From Mycobacterium sp. MFM001 (GTDB lineage Bacteria; Actinomycetota; Actinomycetes; Mycobacteriales; Mycobacteriaceae), in NCBI RefSeq assembly GCF_003402475.1, contig NZ_BFAB01000001.1, forward strand, positions 372,001-436,000: 64,000 bases of DNA, in the 5' to 3' direction. Shown here piece by piece: positions 15,348 through 23,247 of the stretch (position 1 is the first letter of the stretch; every line of letters begins with the position of its first letter). Below the pieces are notes generated by a model. The model saw nothing but the letters and a program-made list of their open reading frames with translations, did not search any database and was not told the DNA's origin. A program made the translations under genes and the position numbers.

Positions 15348-16253
15348 ATGCCAGAGGTCGAACTTCACCACGACGGACATCCGAAGTATCGCCGGATGGT
15401 GCGCTTCGACTGGGAAAACACCCCACTGCACTGGGTGCCCGGCGACCCGTTCTCGACGCACATGATCAACGTGCTGCACCTGCTGCTGCCCGAGGGCGAG
15501 CGGCATTTCATCAAGGCGGTCCTCGAGGCGTCGTCGCTGGTCGACGACCCCGACCTGGAAGCGGCGATCAAACCGTTCATCCAGCAGGAGTCGTGGCACG
15601 CCTGGGCGCACCAAGTGGTGCTCGACCATCTCGCCGAGCAGGGCATCGACACCACGCCGTACACCGATCGGCTCCGAAGGGCGCTGTCGAGAACGCTGGG
15701 CGATCCGCCGAACTTCTTCCCGCCCGTCCTGAAGCGGTGGTGGCTGTATCGGCGGCTGGCCGATGTGGCCGCGCTGGAACACTTCACCGCGGTTCTGGGA
15801 CAGTGGGTGCTGCAGAACCGGGGCCTGGATTACGCCGACGCCGATCCGGTGATGCTGGATCTGCTGCGCTGGCACGGCGCCGAGGAGGTCGAGCACCGCT
15901 CACTGGTCTTCGACGTTTATCAGAACGTGTGCGGGAGTTATCTGATCAGGGCGCTGTCGATGCTGATGACTGCGCCGGGGTTCGTGGCCTGGTGGATCGC
16001 CGGGGCTCGCTACCTGATGGCCCACGACCCGACCGTCGACCAGAAGTGGCGCTGGCGCGATTGGCTGCGGGCGGCCCGCCAATACCGGTTACCCGGCCCG
16101 TGGAACATCCTGGTGACGCTGCCATTTCGGTATCTGCGGCCCACTCATCATCCAGGCCCGGAGGCGTGCACGGAAATGGCGGTCGGCTACCTCGAGTACT
16201 CGCCGGCAGCCAAGGCCGCCCGCGAGCGAGCAGGAAAGGCCGCGCTGCGATGA
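15348..16253 (+). CDS. PF10118-like metal-dependent hydrolase family protein
   Basis: The 301-residue protein shows the pattern of the predicted metal-dependent hydrolase family. Helices carry spaced Glu and His: LLLPEGERHFIKAV, QQESWHAWAHQVVLDHL and HGAEEVEHRSLVFDVY, spaced like a ferritin-type di-metal site. The C-terminal part is hydrophobic and Trp-rich (GFVAWWIAGARYLM). The substrate is unknown. ATG at 15348 follows GGGAGGAG. Its stop overlaps the ferredoxin start (ATGA), so hydrolase, ferredoxin and reductase form one coupled operon. A diiron role fed by the ferredoxin is conceivable. Confidence 0.8.
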   Translation: MPEVELHHDGHPKYRRMVRFDWENTPLHWVPGDPFSTHMINVLHLLLPEGERHFIKAVLEASSLVDDPDLEAAIKPFIQQESWHAWAHQVVLDHLAEQGIDTTPYTDRLRRALSRTLGDPPNFFPPVLKRWWLYRRLADVAALEHFTAVLGQWVLQNRGLDYADADPVMLDLLRWHGAEEVEHRSLVFDVYQNVCGSYLIRALSMLMTAPGFVAWWIAGARYLMAHDPTVDQKWRWRDWLRAARQYRLPGPWNILVTLPFRYLRPTHHPGPEACTEMAVGYLEYSPAAKAARERAGKAALR

Positions 16254-16438
16254 AGGTTTTCGTGGACCTCGACACCTGCGACGGCAACGGCGTCTGCATG
16301 AGCTTGTGTCACGAAGTGTTCGACGTGCGAGAAGACGGCCTTCACCTGCTTCAAGACGAGCCGCGGGCCGAGTTGCGCGGGCAGGTCAAAGCCGCCGAAG
16401 TGTCATGCCCCACCCAGGCAATCACGGTGAAGGACTGA
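16250..16438 (+). CDS. Ferredoxin, P450-type, with atypical cluster motif
   Basis: The 62-residue ferredoxin has Cys10, Cys16, Cys20 and Cys53 (the last in CPTQA). The canonical middle cysteine of the CxxCxxC motif is Asn13, as in mycobacterial P450-associated ferredoxins with a CxxXxxC motif that usually hold a 3Fe-4S (or labile 4Fe-4S) cluster. Cys20 is an extra cysteine where relatives tend to have Ala or Pro. The ATG overlaps the hydrolase stop and a reductase follows 4 bp later. It is the likely electron carrier for the P450 at 11010 or for the hydrolase-like protein. Confidence 0.88.
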   Translation: MKVFVDLDTCDGNGVCMSLCHEVFDVREDGLHLLQDEPRAELRGQVKAAEVSCPTQAITVKD

Positions 16439-16442
16439 CTTG

Positions 16443-17636
16443 ATGCTCAGACAGGTTGTGGTCGTCGGCGCCGGCGTGGCCGGAGCCCGGGCGGCGGAAT
16501 CGCTGCGGCAGGAGGGCTACGACGGTGCGCTCATCATCGTGGGTGCCGAACGGCATGCCCCTTACCACCGTCCGCCGCTGTCGAAGAAACTGCTCAGCGG
16601 CACGGTGCACCGGGCGGGCGTCGACCTCGCGCCCCAGTTCGAACTCGACGCGCGCGTGCTCAGAAGAGTCACGGCGCTCAAGCTGGACATGGCCTCGCGA
16701 ACCATCCACCTGCGCGACGCCGACCAGGACTTCTCGGTGCAATTCGACGGCTTGGTGATCGCCAGCGGCGCGGCCCCGCGGCCGTGGCCGGGCGGTCCCG
16801 TCCCCGACGGCGTGTTGCTGCTGCGCACCGTCGACGACTGCCTGGCCATCCGGGAGCGGCTCGGCTCGCGGACTCGTGTCGCGGTGGTCGGCGGCGGGTT
16901 CATCGGTGCGGAGGTCGCCGCGACGTGCCGCTCGATGGGGCTCGACGTGGTGCTGATCGAGAAGTCCGACAGCCCGCTACTGGCCGCGCTTGGCAAGGAG
17001 TTGGCGCCGCGGTGGGCCGGGCTGCATTCCGACCATGGCGTCGACGTCCGGCTCGGTGTGAGCGTCGACAAGTTCGTCGGTGACGGACGGGTGAAAGCCG
17101 TTCGGCTCACCGATGGTTCGCAGGTTCCGGCGGAAGTTGTCGTCGTCGGCCTGGGCGTGGCGCCCGCGACCGACTGGCTGGACGGCTCGGGATTGCGCGT
17201 CGACGACGGAGTGGTCTGCGACGCGACCGGCGCGGCCGAAGGGGGCACCAATGTCGTCGCCGCCGGTGATGTCGCACGTTGGTGGCATCCGCTGTACCAA
17301 CGCCACCTGCGCATCGAACACTGGGATCACGCCGGGCGCCAAGGCGCAGCTGCCGCTCGAACTCTGTTGGCAGGCCCCGACGCCGCCGAAGCCTACGACG
17401 AAATCCCGTATTTCTGGTCCGATCAATACGATGTCAAAGTCCAAATGCTCGGTGTGCCAACGGGTTACGACGAACTGGAAATCGTGGAGGGCGGCCCTGA
17501 CGCGTGGGAGTTCGTCGCCGCATACGGGTGCGACGGGCGCACCATCGCCGTGCTGGGAACGATCCCTAATCGGGTGCACGCCTATCGCGACGCGATTGCA
17601 AAACGTGCCGAGTTTCCGCCGAAGCGACCGGATTAG
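16443..17636 (+). CDS. NAD(P)H-dependent ferredoxin reductase (FAD)
   Basis: The 397-residue flavoprotein has an N-terminal FAD-binding GAGVAGARAAE and the family signature YHRPPLSKKLLSG. A second Rossmann motif, VVGGGFIGAEVAATC, binds NAD(P)H, and a C-terminal FAD segment is present (TNVVAAGDVARWWHP). It belongs to the rubredoxin/putidaredoxin-reductase-like family. It should pass electrons from NADH to the ferredoxin encoded 4 bp upstream. ATG at 16443 is preceded by an in-frame TTG at 16440. It is the last gene of the plus-strand operon. Confidence 0.92.
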   Translation: MLRQVVVVGAGVAGARAAESLRQEGYDGALIIVGAERHAPYHRPPLSKKLLSGTVHRAGVDLAPQFELDARVLRRVTALKLDMASRTIHLRDADQDFSVQFDGLVIASGAAPRPWPGGPVPDGVLLLRTVDDCLAIRERLGSRTRVAVVGGGFIGAEVAATCRSMGLDVVLIEKSDSPLLAALGKELAPRWAGLHSDHGVDVRLGVSVDKFVGDGRVKAVRLTDGSQVPAEVVVVGLGVAPATDWLDGSGLRVDDGVVCDATGAAEGGTNVVAAGDVARWWHPLYQRHLRIEHWDHAGRQGAAAARTLLAGPDAAEAYDEIPYFWSDQYDVKVQMLGVPTGYDELEIVEGGPDAWEFVAAYGCDGRTIAVLGTIPNRVHAYRDAIAKRAEFPPKRPD

Positions 17637-17687
17637 ACAACTGACTAATAACTAAGACTGCCACGGGCTTTCGCAGGGGACACTAAA

Positions 17688-18389
17688 GTGCTCTGCGTGG
17701 GCAGAGGCGTGTTAGCCAACGGGCGGGGCCGCTGGTTGGCCATGGCCGGCTTGCTCGTCGTCTCTGCCGCGATGCTCTATGCCCAAAGCACCGAGACTCC
17801 GTGTTGCGCTAGGAGTTCGGCAGCGGCTCAGGCAGTCAAGCCGAGCGCGCCCACTACGGCGGCACACGCCAACGATCCGGTCAAACCGCACATCGCCACT
17901 CCCGCGGAAGTCGACATGCTGGCCGCGGGCGCTCCCGCCACCGCCCAGAACTTCCAACTCGCGCTGCCCGCCGGCGTCGCGCCGGAGCAAGGGCTGCAGG
18001 TCAAGACCATTTGGGCGGCCCGAGCCATCAGCGTGTTGTTTCCGCAGATCAAGACCATCGGCGGCTACCGGCAAGATGCATTGAAATGGCATCCCAACGG
18101 GTTGGCGATCGACGTGATGATCCCGAACTATCACAGTCCCGACGGCATCGAGCTCGGCAACCAAATCGCCGGCTATGCCTTGGCGAATGCCAAACGGTGG
18201 GGAGTGCTCCACGTGATTTGGCGGCAGAAGTTATACCCGGGCATCGGCGCGCCGAGCTGGACGGCGGACTACGGCTCGGAAACCCTCAACCACTACGACC
18301 ACGTTCATATCGCCACCGACGGCGGCGGGTACCCGACCGGGCACGAGACGTATTACATCGGCTCGATGAGCCCCGAGCCGCCGCAGTAA
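17688..18389 (+). CDS. Exported protein with M15-like (ARB-07466/VanY-type) C-terminal domain
   Basis: The 233-residue protein has an N-terminal hydrophobic segment (WLAMAGLLVVSAAMLYAQ) acting as signal or anchor, then an Ala/Pro/Thr linker. The C-terminal domain contains DALKWHPNGLAIDVMIPNY and HYDHVHIATDG. The HPxGxAxD and DHVH patterns match zinc-binding residues of M15-like peptidase domains found in actinobacterial secreted proteins. It may act on peptidoglycan or be a non-catalytic relative. A terminator hairpin begins at the stop codon. The GTG start at 17688 has no strong ribosome binding site, so the true start could be a later codon. Confidence 0.75.
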   Translation: MLCVGRGVLANGRGRWLAMAGLLVVSAAMLYAQSTETPCCARSSAAAQAVKPSAPTTAAHANDPVKPHIATPAEVDMLAAGAPATAQNFQLALPAGVAPEQGLQVKTIWAARAISVLFPQIKTIGGYRQDALKWHPNGLAIDVMIPNYHSPDGIELGNQIAGYALANAKRWGVLHVIWRQKLYPGIGAPSWTADYGSETLNHYDHVHIATDGGGYPTGHETYYIGSMSPEPPQ

Positions 18390-18418
18390 ACCAACCACGG
18401 CCTTTGCCGTGGTGGTTT
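18388..18418 (+). terminator. Stem-loop terminator after the exported protein gene
   Basis: Arms AAACCAACCACGGC and GCCGTGGTGGTTT pair around a CTTT loop, with one bulged base. The stem begins within the stop codon. Its position between an exported protein gene and the aldolase gene supports termination. Confidence 0.75.
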
Positions 18419-18472
18419 GCGGTCCTACCCAAAAGTGGTAGTCACAGAGGTGACGGTGACGGAAGGACTGCA

Positions 18473-19360
18473 GTGAACGAAGAACAACGCAACCTGATGG
18501 CCTCGGGGCGTGGCTTCATCGCCGCACTGGACCAGAGCGGCGGCAGCACCCCCAAGGCCTTGAAGCTCTACGGGATCCCGGAGGACGGCTACCAGACTGA
18601 GGAGCAGATGTTCGATCTGATCCATCAGATGCGGGCGCGCCTCATCTCGAGTCCCACCTTTACCGGCGACAAGATCCTGGCAACCATCCTTTTCGAGCAG
18701 ACCATGGACCGCACGATCAACGGCGAGGACTCCGCGGCGTTTCTGTGGAAGCAGAAGCACATCGTGCCGTTCGTGAAAGTCGACCAAGGCCTCGATGACG
18801 CCAAATACGGTGTGCAGCTGATGAAGCCGATGACCAAGCTCGACTCGTTGTTGGAGCGGGCGCTCGAGAAGGGGATCTTCGGCACCAAGATGCGCTCGTT
18901 CATCTCCGAGGCGAACGAAGCCGGGATCAAGGCGATCGTCGACGAACAGTTCGACTACGGGCACAAGATCGCCGAGCGGGGACTCATGCCGATTCTCGAG
19001 CCCGAGGTGAGCATCAAATGCCAAGACAAGCCCAAAGCGGACAGGCTGCTGGTGGAGACGATCAAAGCGAAGCTCGACGAGCTTGACTCAGACATGCAGG
19101 TGATGCTCAAGCTGACCTTGCCCGACGAGAACGACCTGTATGCGCCACTGATCGAGCATCCTCGAGTCCTACGGGTCGTGTCGTTGTCCGGCGGCTACAG
19201 CCTCGCCGAAAGCTGCACGATCCTGGCCCGCTGTCACGGGCTCATCGCCAGTTTCTCCCGGGCCCTGACCGAAGGGCTGACTGTCGACCAGACCGACGAG
19301 GAATTCGACGAGAAGCTCGGTTCGAACATCGACGAGATTTACCGCGCCTCGCTGACCTAG
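18473..19360 (+). CDS. fda: Fructose-bisphosphate aldolase class I
   Basis: The 295-residue enzyme starts at GTG with GGAAGGA upstream and carries GRGFIAALDQSGGSTPKALK, FVKVDQGLDD and VMLKLTLPDEND. This is the class I aldolase type of many bacteria, with Schiff-base lysine chemistry and no metal. It cleaves fructose 1,6-bisphosphate to glyceraldehyde 3-phosphate and dihydroxyacetone phosphate, or makes it in gluconeogenesis. Mycobacteria also possess a class II enzyme elsewhere, so this is the metal-independent isoenzyme. It is flanked by a terminator upstream and a small membrane protein gene downstream, and looks monocistronic. Confidence 0.93.
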   Translation: MNEEQRNLMASGRGFIAALDQSGGSTPKALKLYGIPEDGYQTEEQMFDLIHQMRARLISSPTFTGDKILATILFEQTMDRTINGEDSAAFLWKQKHIVPFVKVDQGLDDAKYGVQLMKPMTKLDSLLERALEKGIFGTKMRSFISEANEAGIKAIVDEQFDYGHKIAERGLMPILEPEVSIKCQDKPKADRLLVETIKAKLDELDSDMQVMLKLTLPDENDLYAPLIEHPRVLRVVSLSGGYSLAESCTILARCHGLIASFSRALTEGLTVDQTDEEFDEKLGSNIDEIYRASLT

Positions 19361-19395
19361 CGCACATCACTCGGCGCTAGGTAACGTTCGACAGC

Positions 19396-19821
19396 GTGAG
19401 TTCGGGCGTATTTGGTTACCTGACCGTACTGAGCCTCGTGTTGGCACTGGTGTTCGTGGCCATTGCCGGCGTATACGTCATGCGGCTGGGCCAGCGAGCG
19501 ACTCCTCCGATAAGTGAAGAAATCGGGAGCGCGAAAACGGTGATGGCCAAAGTCCGTAAACGCCAACCCATGTCGCGGGACGAGTTGGACTACGCGAAGC
19601 AAATCGTTGCCGATCGCGGCTCGCTGATGGCGTTCTGCATTCCCGGGGCGTTGTTCATGGTGGGCTGCTTCTATGTCTTCGGCAGCCTCTACCACCTGCA
19701 TGGTGCTACGCCCTCCGAGCGGACCTTTCTTGGGGTGTTCCCCATGTTGGGAGCCGCCAACTTCACGCTTCGGCTTCTCGGCAGCGCCAAGTACAAGCGC
19801 CGCCTGCACAAGATGTCTTGA
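19396..19821 (+). CDS. Small integral membrane protein, unknown
   Basis: The 141-residue product has an N-terminal transmembrane helix (LTVLSLVLALVFVAIAGVYV), a charged central loop (ISEEIGSAKTVMAKVRKRQP and MSRDELDYAK), and two further helices (SLMAFCIPGALFMVGCFYVF and TFLGVFPMLGAANFTLRLL). A basic C-terminus follows (KYKRRLHKMS). No family signature is recognised. It begins at GTG 19396, 35 bp after the aldolase. Confidence 0.65.
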   Translation: MSSGVFGYLTVLSLVLALVFVAIAGVYVMRLGQRATPPISEEIGSAKTVMAKVRKRQPMSRDELDYAKQIVADRGSLMAFCIPGALFMVGCFYVFGSLYHLHGATPSERTFLGVFPMLGAANFTLRLLGSAKYKRRLHKMS

Positions 19822-19874
19822 CGCAACCCGCTGCCCGTCCAGGTCGCGTTCCGGCCCCGGGGCCGATACTCTTT

Positions 19875-19916
19875 GCAGATCGTAGCCAGTTAGGTACATA
19901 ACCGTCTACTATCTGC
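19875..19916 (+). promoter_or_regulatory. 42-bp imperfect palindrome upstream of mmpS-mmpL (candidate operator)
   Basis: The two 21-base halves match at 17 of 21 positions around a central GTAC. The outer arms are GCAGATCGTAG (19875-19885) and CTACTATCTGC (19906-19916), and inner GTTA/TAAC boxes lie at 19889-19892 and 19899-19902. It lies 54 bp before the mmpS start. No regulator gene is adjacent, so the cognate protein would be encoded elsewhere. Confidence 0.6.
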
Positions 19917-19969
19917 AGTGGCCTGAGTGCGGGAGCGAGGGAACGCGACGTGTGGATTGAGTTCATCGA

Positions 19970-20413
19970 GTGAGCCCTCGTCCAGTCGGCCGGACCGTCC
20001 TGGCGCGCGCCTGGATGCCGTTGGTTGCCGTCGTTGCGGTCGGCGCGGGAGCGGTGGGCATGTGGAAGGTGCACCAATTCTCCGCTCCCCCGCCCGTCAT
20101 CACGGTCAATGGCCCGGCAGCGCCTGAGCAGACCACGCCCAAGCAGCTCACGTATGAGTTGTTCGGGTCCGTCGGCGACGGCGGGATGCTGGTCTACTTG
20201 GACATCGACGGACACCCGCATCAGGTTGACCTGACGACCTTGCCGTGGTCGCACACGGAGACGACGACGCTCACGGTGGTGTCCGGCAGCATCTCGGCGC
20301 AGGTTCATGGTGGCCAACTCGGCTGCCGGATGTTGGTGAACGGCGTGGTCCGCGACGAACAATCCGACACCCATGAGGACCCGCACGTCATGTGCCGGGT
20401 GAAGTCCGCATGA
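19970..20413 (+). CDS. mmpS: MmpS-family membrane/periplasmic accessory protein
   Basis: The 147-residue protein has one N-terminal transmembrane helix (AWMPLVAVVAVGAGAVGMW) and an exported beta-rich domain. Typical MmpS segments are present: KQLTYELFGSVGDGGMLVYL, VDLTTLPWSHTETT and CRMLVNGVVRDEQ. MmpS proteins assist the partner MmpL transporter in lipid or siderophore export. The stop overlaps the mmpL start by 4 bp (ATGA). A long palindrome upstream suggests regulated transcription. Confidence 0.9.
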   Translation: MSPRPVGRTVLARAWMPLVAVVAVGAGAVGMWKVHQFSAPPPVITVNGPAAPEQTTPKQLTYELFGSVGDGGMLVYLDIDGHPHQVDLTTLPWSHTETTTLTVVSGSISAQVHGGQLGCRMLVNGVVRDEQSDTHEDPHVMCRVKSA

Positions 20414-23247
20414 GCGAGCACCGGGCGCGACGGCCTTTCTTCCCCCGAATGGTCCGCGTGCTCGCAATACCGATCATCGCGTTTTGGGCGCTTCTCGCCG
20501 TGTCGACGAACACCTTTATGCCGCAAGTCGAGCGCGTCGCAGAAGAACTCGCGGGGCCGATGGTCCCGCACTACGCGCCGTCGCAGCGGGCGCTGCTGGC
20601 CATCGGCGAGAAGTTCCACGAGTCCAATTCGACCAACTTGACGATGCTCGTTTTGGAGGCCAACCGGCCGCTGGGCGATGTGGACCACCGCTACTACGAC
20701 GACTTGGTGCGCCGGCTGAAGCAAGATCCCAAGCACGTGCAGTACGTCATGGATCTGTGGGGGAAAAAGATCACCGCGGCCGGGGCGCAAAGCGTCGACG
20801 GCAAAGCCGCGTATGTGCTGCTGCGTCTCGCGGGCGACATCGGCCAGATGCAGGCGAACGAATCCGTTGCCGCCGTGAGGGATATCGTCGCCAAGGACCC
20901 GGCGCCGCCCGGCCTGCGGGTCTACGTCAGCGGTGCGGCGCCGCTCGCCTCGGACACGGTGGCTATTGCCAATTCGAGCCTGAACAACATCACGATCGTG
21001 ACGATCATCCTCATCGTCACGATGCTGTTGCTGGTGTACCGCTCCATCACCAACGTGGTGGTGCCCCTGCTCGGAGTCCTGATCGAGATGCTGGTCGCCA
21101 AGGGGGTGATCGCAACCCTCGGGCATTTGGGCTACATCGAACTCTCGTCCTTCGCCGTGAACATCGTCGTCGCGCTGACACTGGGAGCGGGGACCGATTA
21201 CGGCATCTTCTTGATGGGCCGCTATCACGAGGCGAGACAGGCCGGCGAAAGCCGGGAGGACGCCTTCTACATTGCCTACAAGGGTGTAACGCCCATCATC
21301 GTCGGTTCAGGGTTGACGATCGCCGGGGCGTGTTACTGCCTGACGTTCGCGCGGCTCAACTACTTCCACACGATGGGGCCGGCCGTGGGGATCACGATGC
21401 TGTTCACCATCGCGGCAGCGTTGACGCTCGGCCCGGCGATCTTGACCGTGGGCAGCCTGTTCGGGCTCTTCGACCCGAGACAGAAGGTCAAGGCGACGTT
21501 GTATCGGCGGATCGGCGCGAGCGTGGTGCGCTGGCCGGTGCCAATCCTCACCGCCAGCGCCGCTGCGGTCATGTTCGGGGCGATCTTCGTGCCGACCTAT
21601 CGGCAGAACTACGACGACCGCGCGTACCAGCCGCACAATGCCCCGGCCAACCAGGGTTTCGCGGCGGCGGATCGGCATTTCCCGAAGAGCAAGCTGTTCT
21701 CCGAGATGCTGATGATCGAGACCGATCACGACATGCGCAACTCGGCCGACTTCATCTCCTTGGACCGGGCAGCCAAGAGCCTCATCCGTCTTCCCGGTGT
21801 CGCGATGGTGCAAAGCATCACCAGACCGCTGGGCCGACCACTTGAACACGCCACGCTGCCCTACTTGTTCACCACGCAGGGCAGCGGCAACGGTCAACAG
21901 CTCCCGTTCAACAAACAGCAGAACGCCAATACCGATGAGCAGGCACAGATCACGGCCCACTCCGTCGAAGTCTTGCGGAAAGAGATCGTCTACTTCCAAA
22001 ACATGTCCGACGAGCTGCACAACACGGTTCTCACCGTCGAGGATCTGCAACAGATCACCGACGAGATGAACCAGGAAATCTCGAACGTCGACGACTTCTT
22101 CCGGCCGATCAAGAGCTACTTCTATTGGGAGAAACACTGTTTCGACATCCCCATCTGCTGGACGTTCAGATCGCTCTTCGACGGGCTCGACAACATCGAC
22201 CACCTGGCTGAAGACATCAAGGACGCCAGAACCTCCCTCGAAGCCGTGGACAGGATCCTGCCGCAAGTCATCACGCAGCTGAAACTCACCGCCGACGACT
22301 CGGAGGCGTTGGCCGCGCTTTTGGTCAGCACTTACGGCCAGTCGGCGCTGCAGTCCACGCAGACGGACCAGACGTTCGACGACATGATCAACGTCGGCCT
22401 CGACTTCGACCGGTCCCGCAGCGACGACTTCTTCTACATCCCGCACGAGGGGTTCGACAACGAGGACGTCAAGACCGGCATGCAGCTGATGATGTCGCCG
22501 GACGGCAAGGCTGCCCGGTTCATCGTCACGCACGAGGGCAACGCCATGGGTCCCGAGGGCGTAGAGCACGTCGAGCAGTTCCCTACTGCGATAACCACTG
22601 CGCTGAAAGAGACTTCGCTGGCCGGCGCCAGGATTTACATCGGCGGTTCTGGCTCCAACGACAAGGACATCAAAGGATACGCCGCATCGGATCTGCTTAT
22701 CGTGGCGATCGCCGCGTTCGTGTTGATCTTCTTGATCATGTTGTTCCTCACCCGAAGTCTGATGGCCGCCTTGGTGATTCCGGGTACGGTGGCTTTCTCG
22801 TACGCCGGGGCGTTCGGGCTCTCCATCCTGGTCTGGCAGCACCTCATCGGCTTGCCCCTGCACTGGTTGGTGCTGCCGCTGACGTTCATCATCCTGGTGG
22901 CGGTGGGTTCGGACTACAACCTGCTGTTGATCGTCCGAGTCAAAGAGGAGCTGCACGCCGGGTTGAACACCGGGCTTATCCGTGCGCTCGGAAGTACCGG
23001 GGGCGTAGTGACTTCCGCGGGTTTGGTGTTTGCGTTCACGATGCTGGCAATGCTGACAAGCGATCTGCGCACGGTCGGTCAGGTGGGTTCGACGGTATGC
23101 ATCGGCCTGCTGCTCGACACGCTGATCGTGCGCTCGTTCGTCGTGCCGTGCATCCTGCGAATCCTCGGGCCGTGGTTCTGGTGGCCGACGCTGGTGCGTT
23201 CCCGTCCGCTACCTAGTCAACCGCTGCCGTTGAGTGCGGACAGATAG
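20410..23247 (+). CDS. mmpL: MmpL-family RND transporter
   Basis: The 945-residue protein has the MmpL layout: an N-terminal helix, a first periplasmic porter domain, about five helices (from NITIVTIILIVTMLLLVYRS), a second large periplasmic loop with a helical segment (about residues 500-640), and a C-terminal block of five helices. The proton-relay motif GTDYGIFLMGRYHEARQAGE and its counterpart VGSDYNLLLIVRVKEELHAG are intact, with the Asp-Tyr pairs used for proton coupling. The cargo cannot be read from sequence. It ends 31 bp inside the convergent gene at 23217. Confidence 0.95.
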   Translation: MSEHRARRPFFPRMVRVLAIPIIAFWALLAVSTNTFMPQVERVAEELAGPMVPHYAPSQRALLAIGEKFHESNSTNLTMLVLEANRPLGDVDHRYYDDLVRRLKQDPKHVQYVMDLWGKKITAAGAQSVDGKAAYVLLRLAGDIGQMQANESVAAVRDIVAKDPAPPGLRVYVSGAAPLASDTVAIANSSLNNITIVTIILIVTMLLLVYRSITNVVVPLLGVLIEMLVAKGVIATLGHLGYIELSSFAVNIVVALTLGAGTDYGIFLMGRYHEARQAGESREDAFYIAYKGVTPIIVGSGLTIAGACYCLTFARLNYFHTMGPAVGITMLFTIAAALTLGPAILTVGSLFGLFDPRQKVKATLYRRIGASVVRWPVPILTASAAAVMFGAIFVPTYRQNYDDRAYQPHNAPANQGFAAADRHFPKSKLFSEMLMIETDHDMRNSADFISLDRAAKSLIRLPGVAMVQSITRPLGRPLEHATLPYLFTTQGSGNGQQLPFNKQQNANTDEQAQITAHSVEVLRKEIVYFQNMSDELHNTVLTVEDLQQITDEMNQEISNVDDFFRPIKSYFYWEKHCFDIPICWTFRSLFDGLDNIDHLAEDIKDARTSLEAVDRILPQVITQLKLTADDSEALAALLVSTYGQSALQSTQTDQTFDDMINVGLDFDRSRSDDFFYIPHEGFDNEDVKTGMQLMMSPDGKAARFIVTHEGNAMGPEGVEHVEQFPTAITTALKETSLAGARIYIGGSGSNDKDIKGYAASDLLIVAIAAFVLIFLIMLFLTRSLMAALVIPGTVAFSYAGAFGLSILVWQHLIGLPLHWLVLPLTFIILVAVGSDYNLLLIVRVKEELHAGLNTGLIRALGSTGGVVTSAGLVFAFTMLAMLTSDLRTVGQVGSTVCIGLLLDTLIVRSFVVPCILRILGPWFWWPTLVRSRPLPSQPLPLSADR

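Noticed and set aside
21307-22956. 549-codon minus-strand ORF opposite mmpL
   Set aside because: Shadow of the MmpL reading frame with no recognisable domain.
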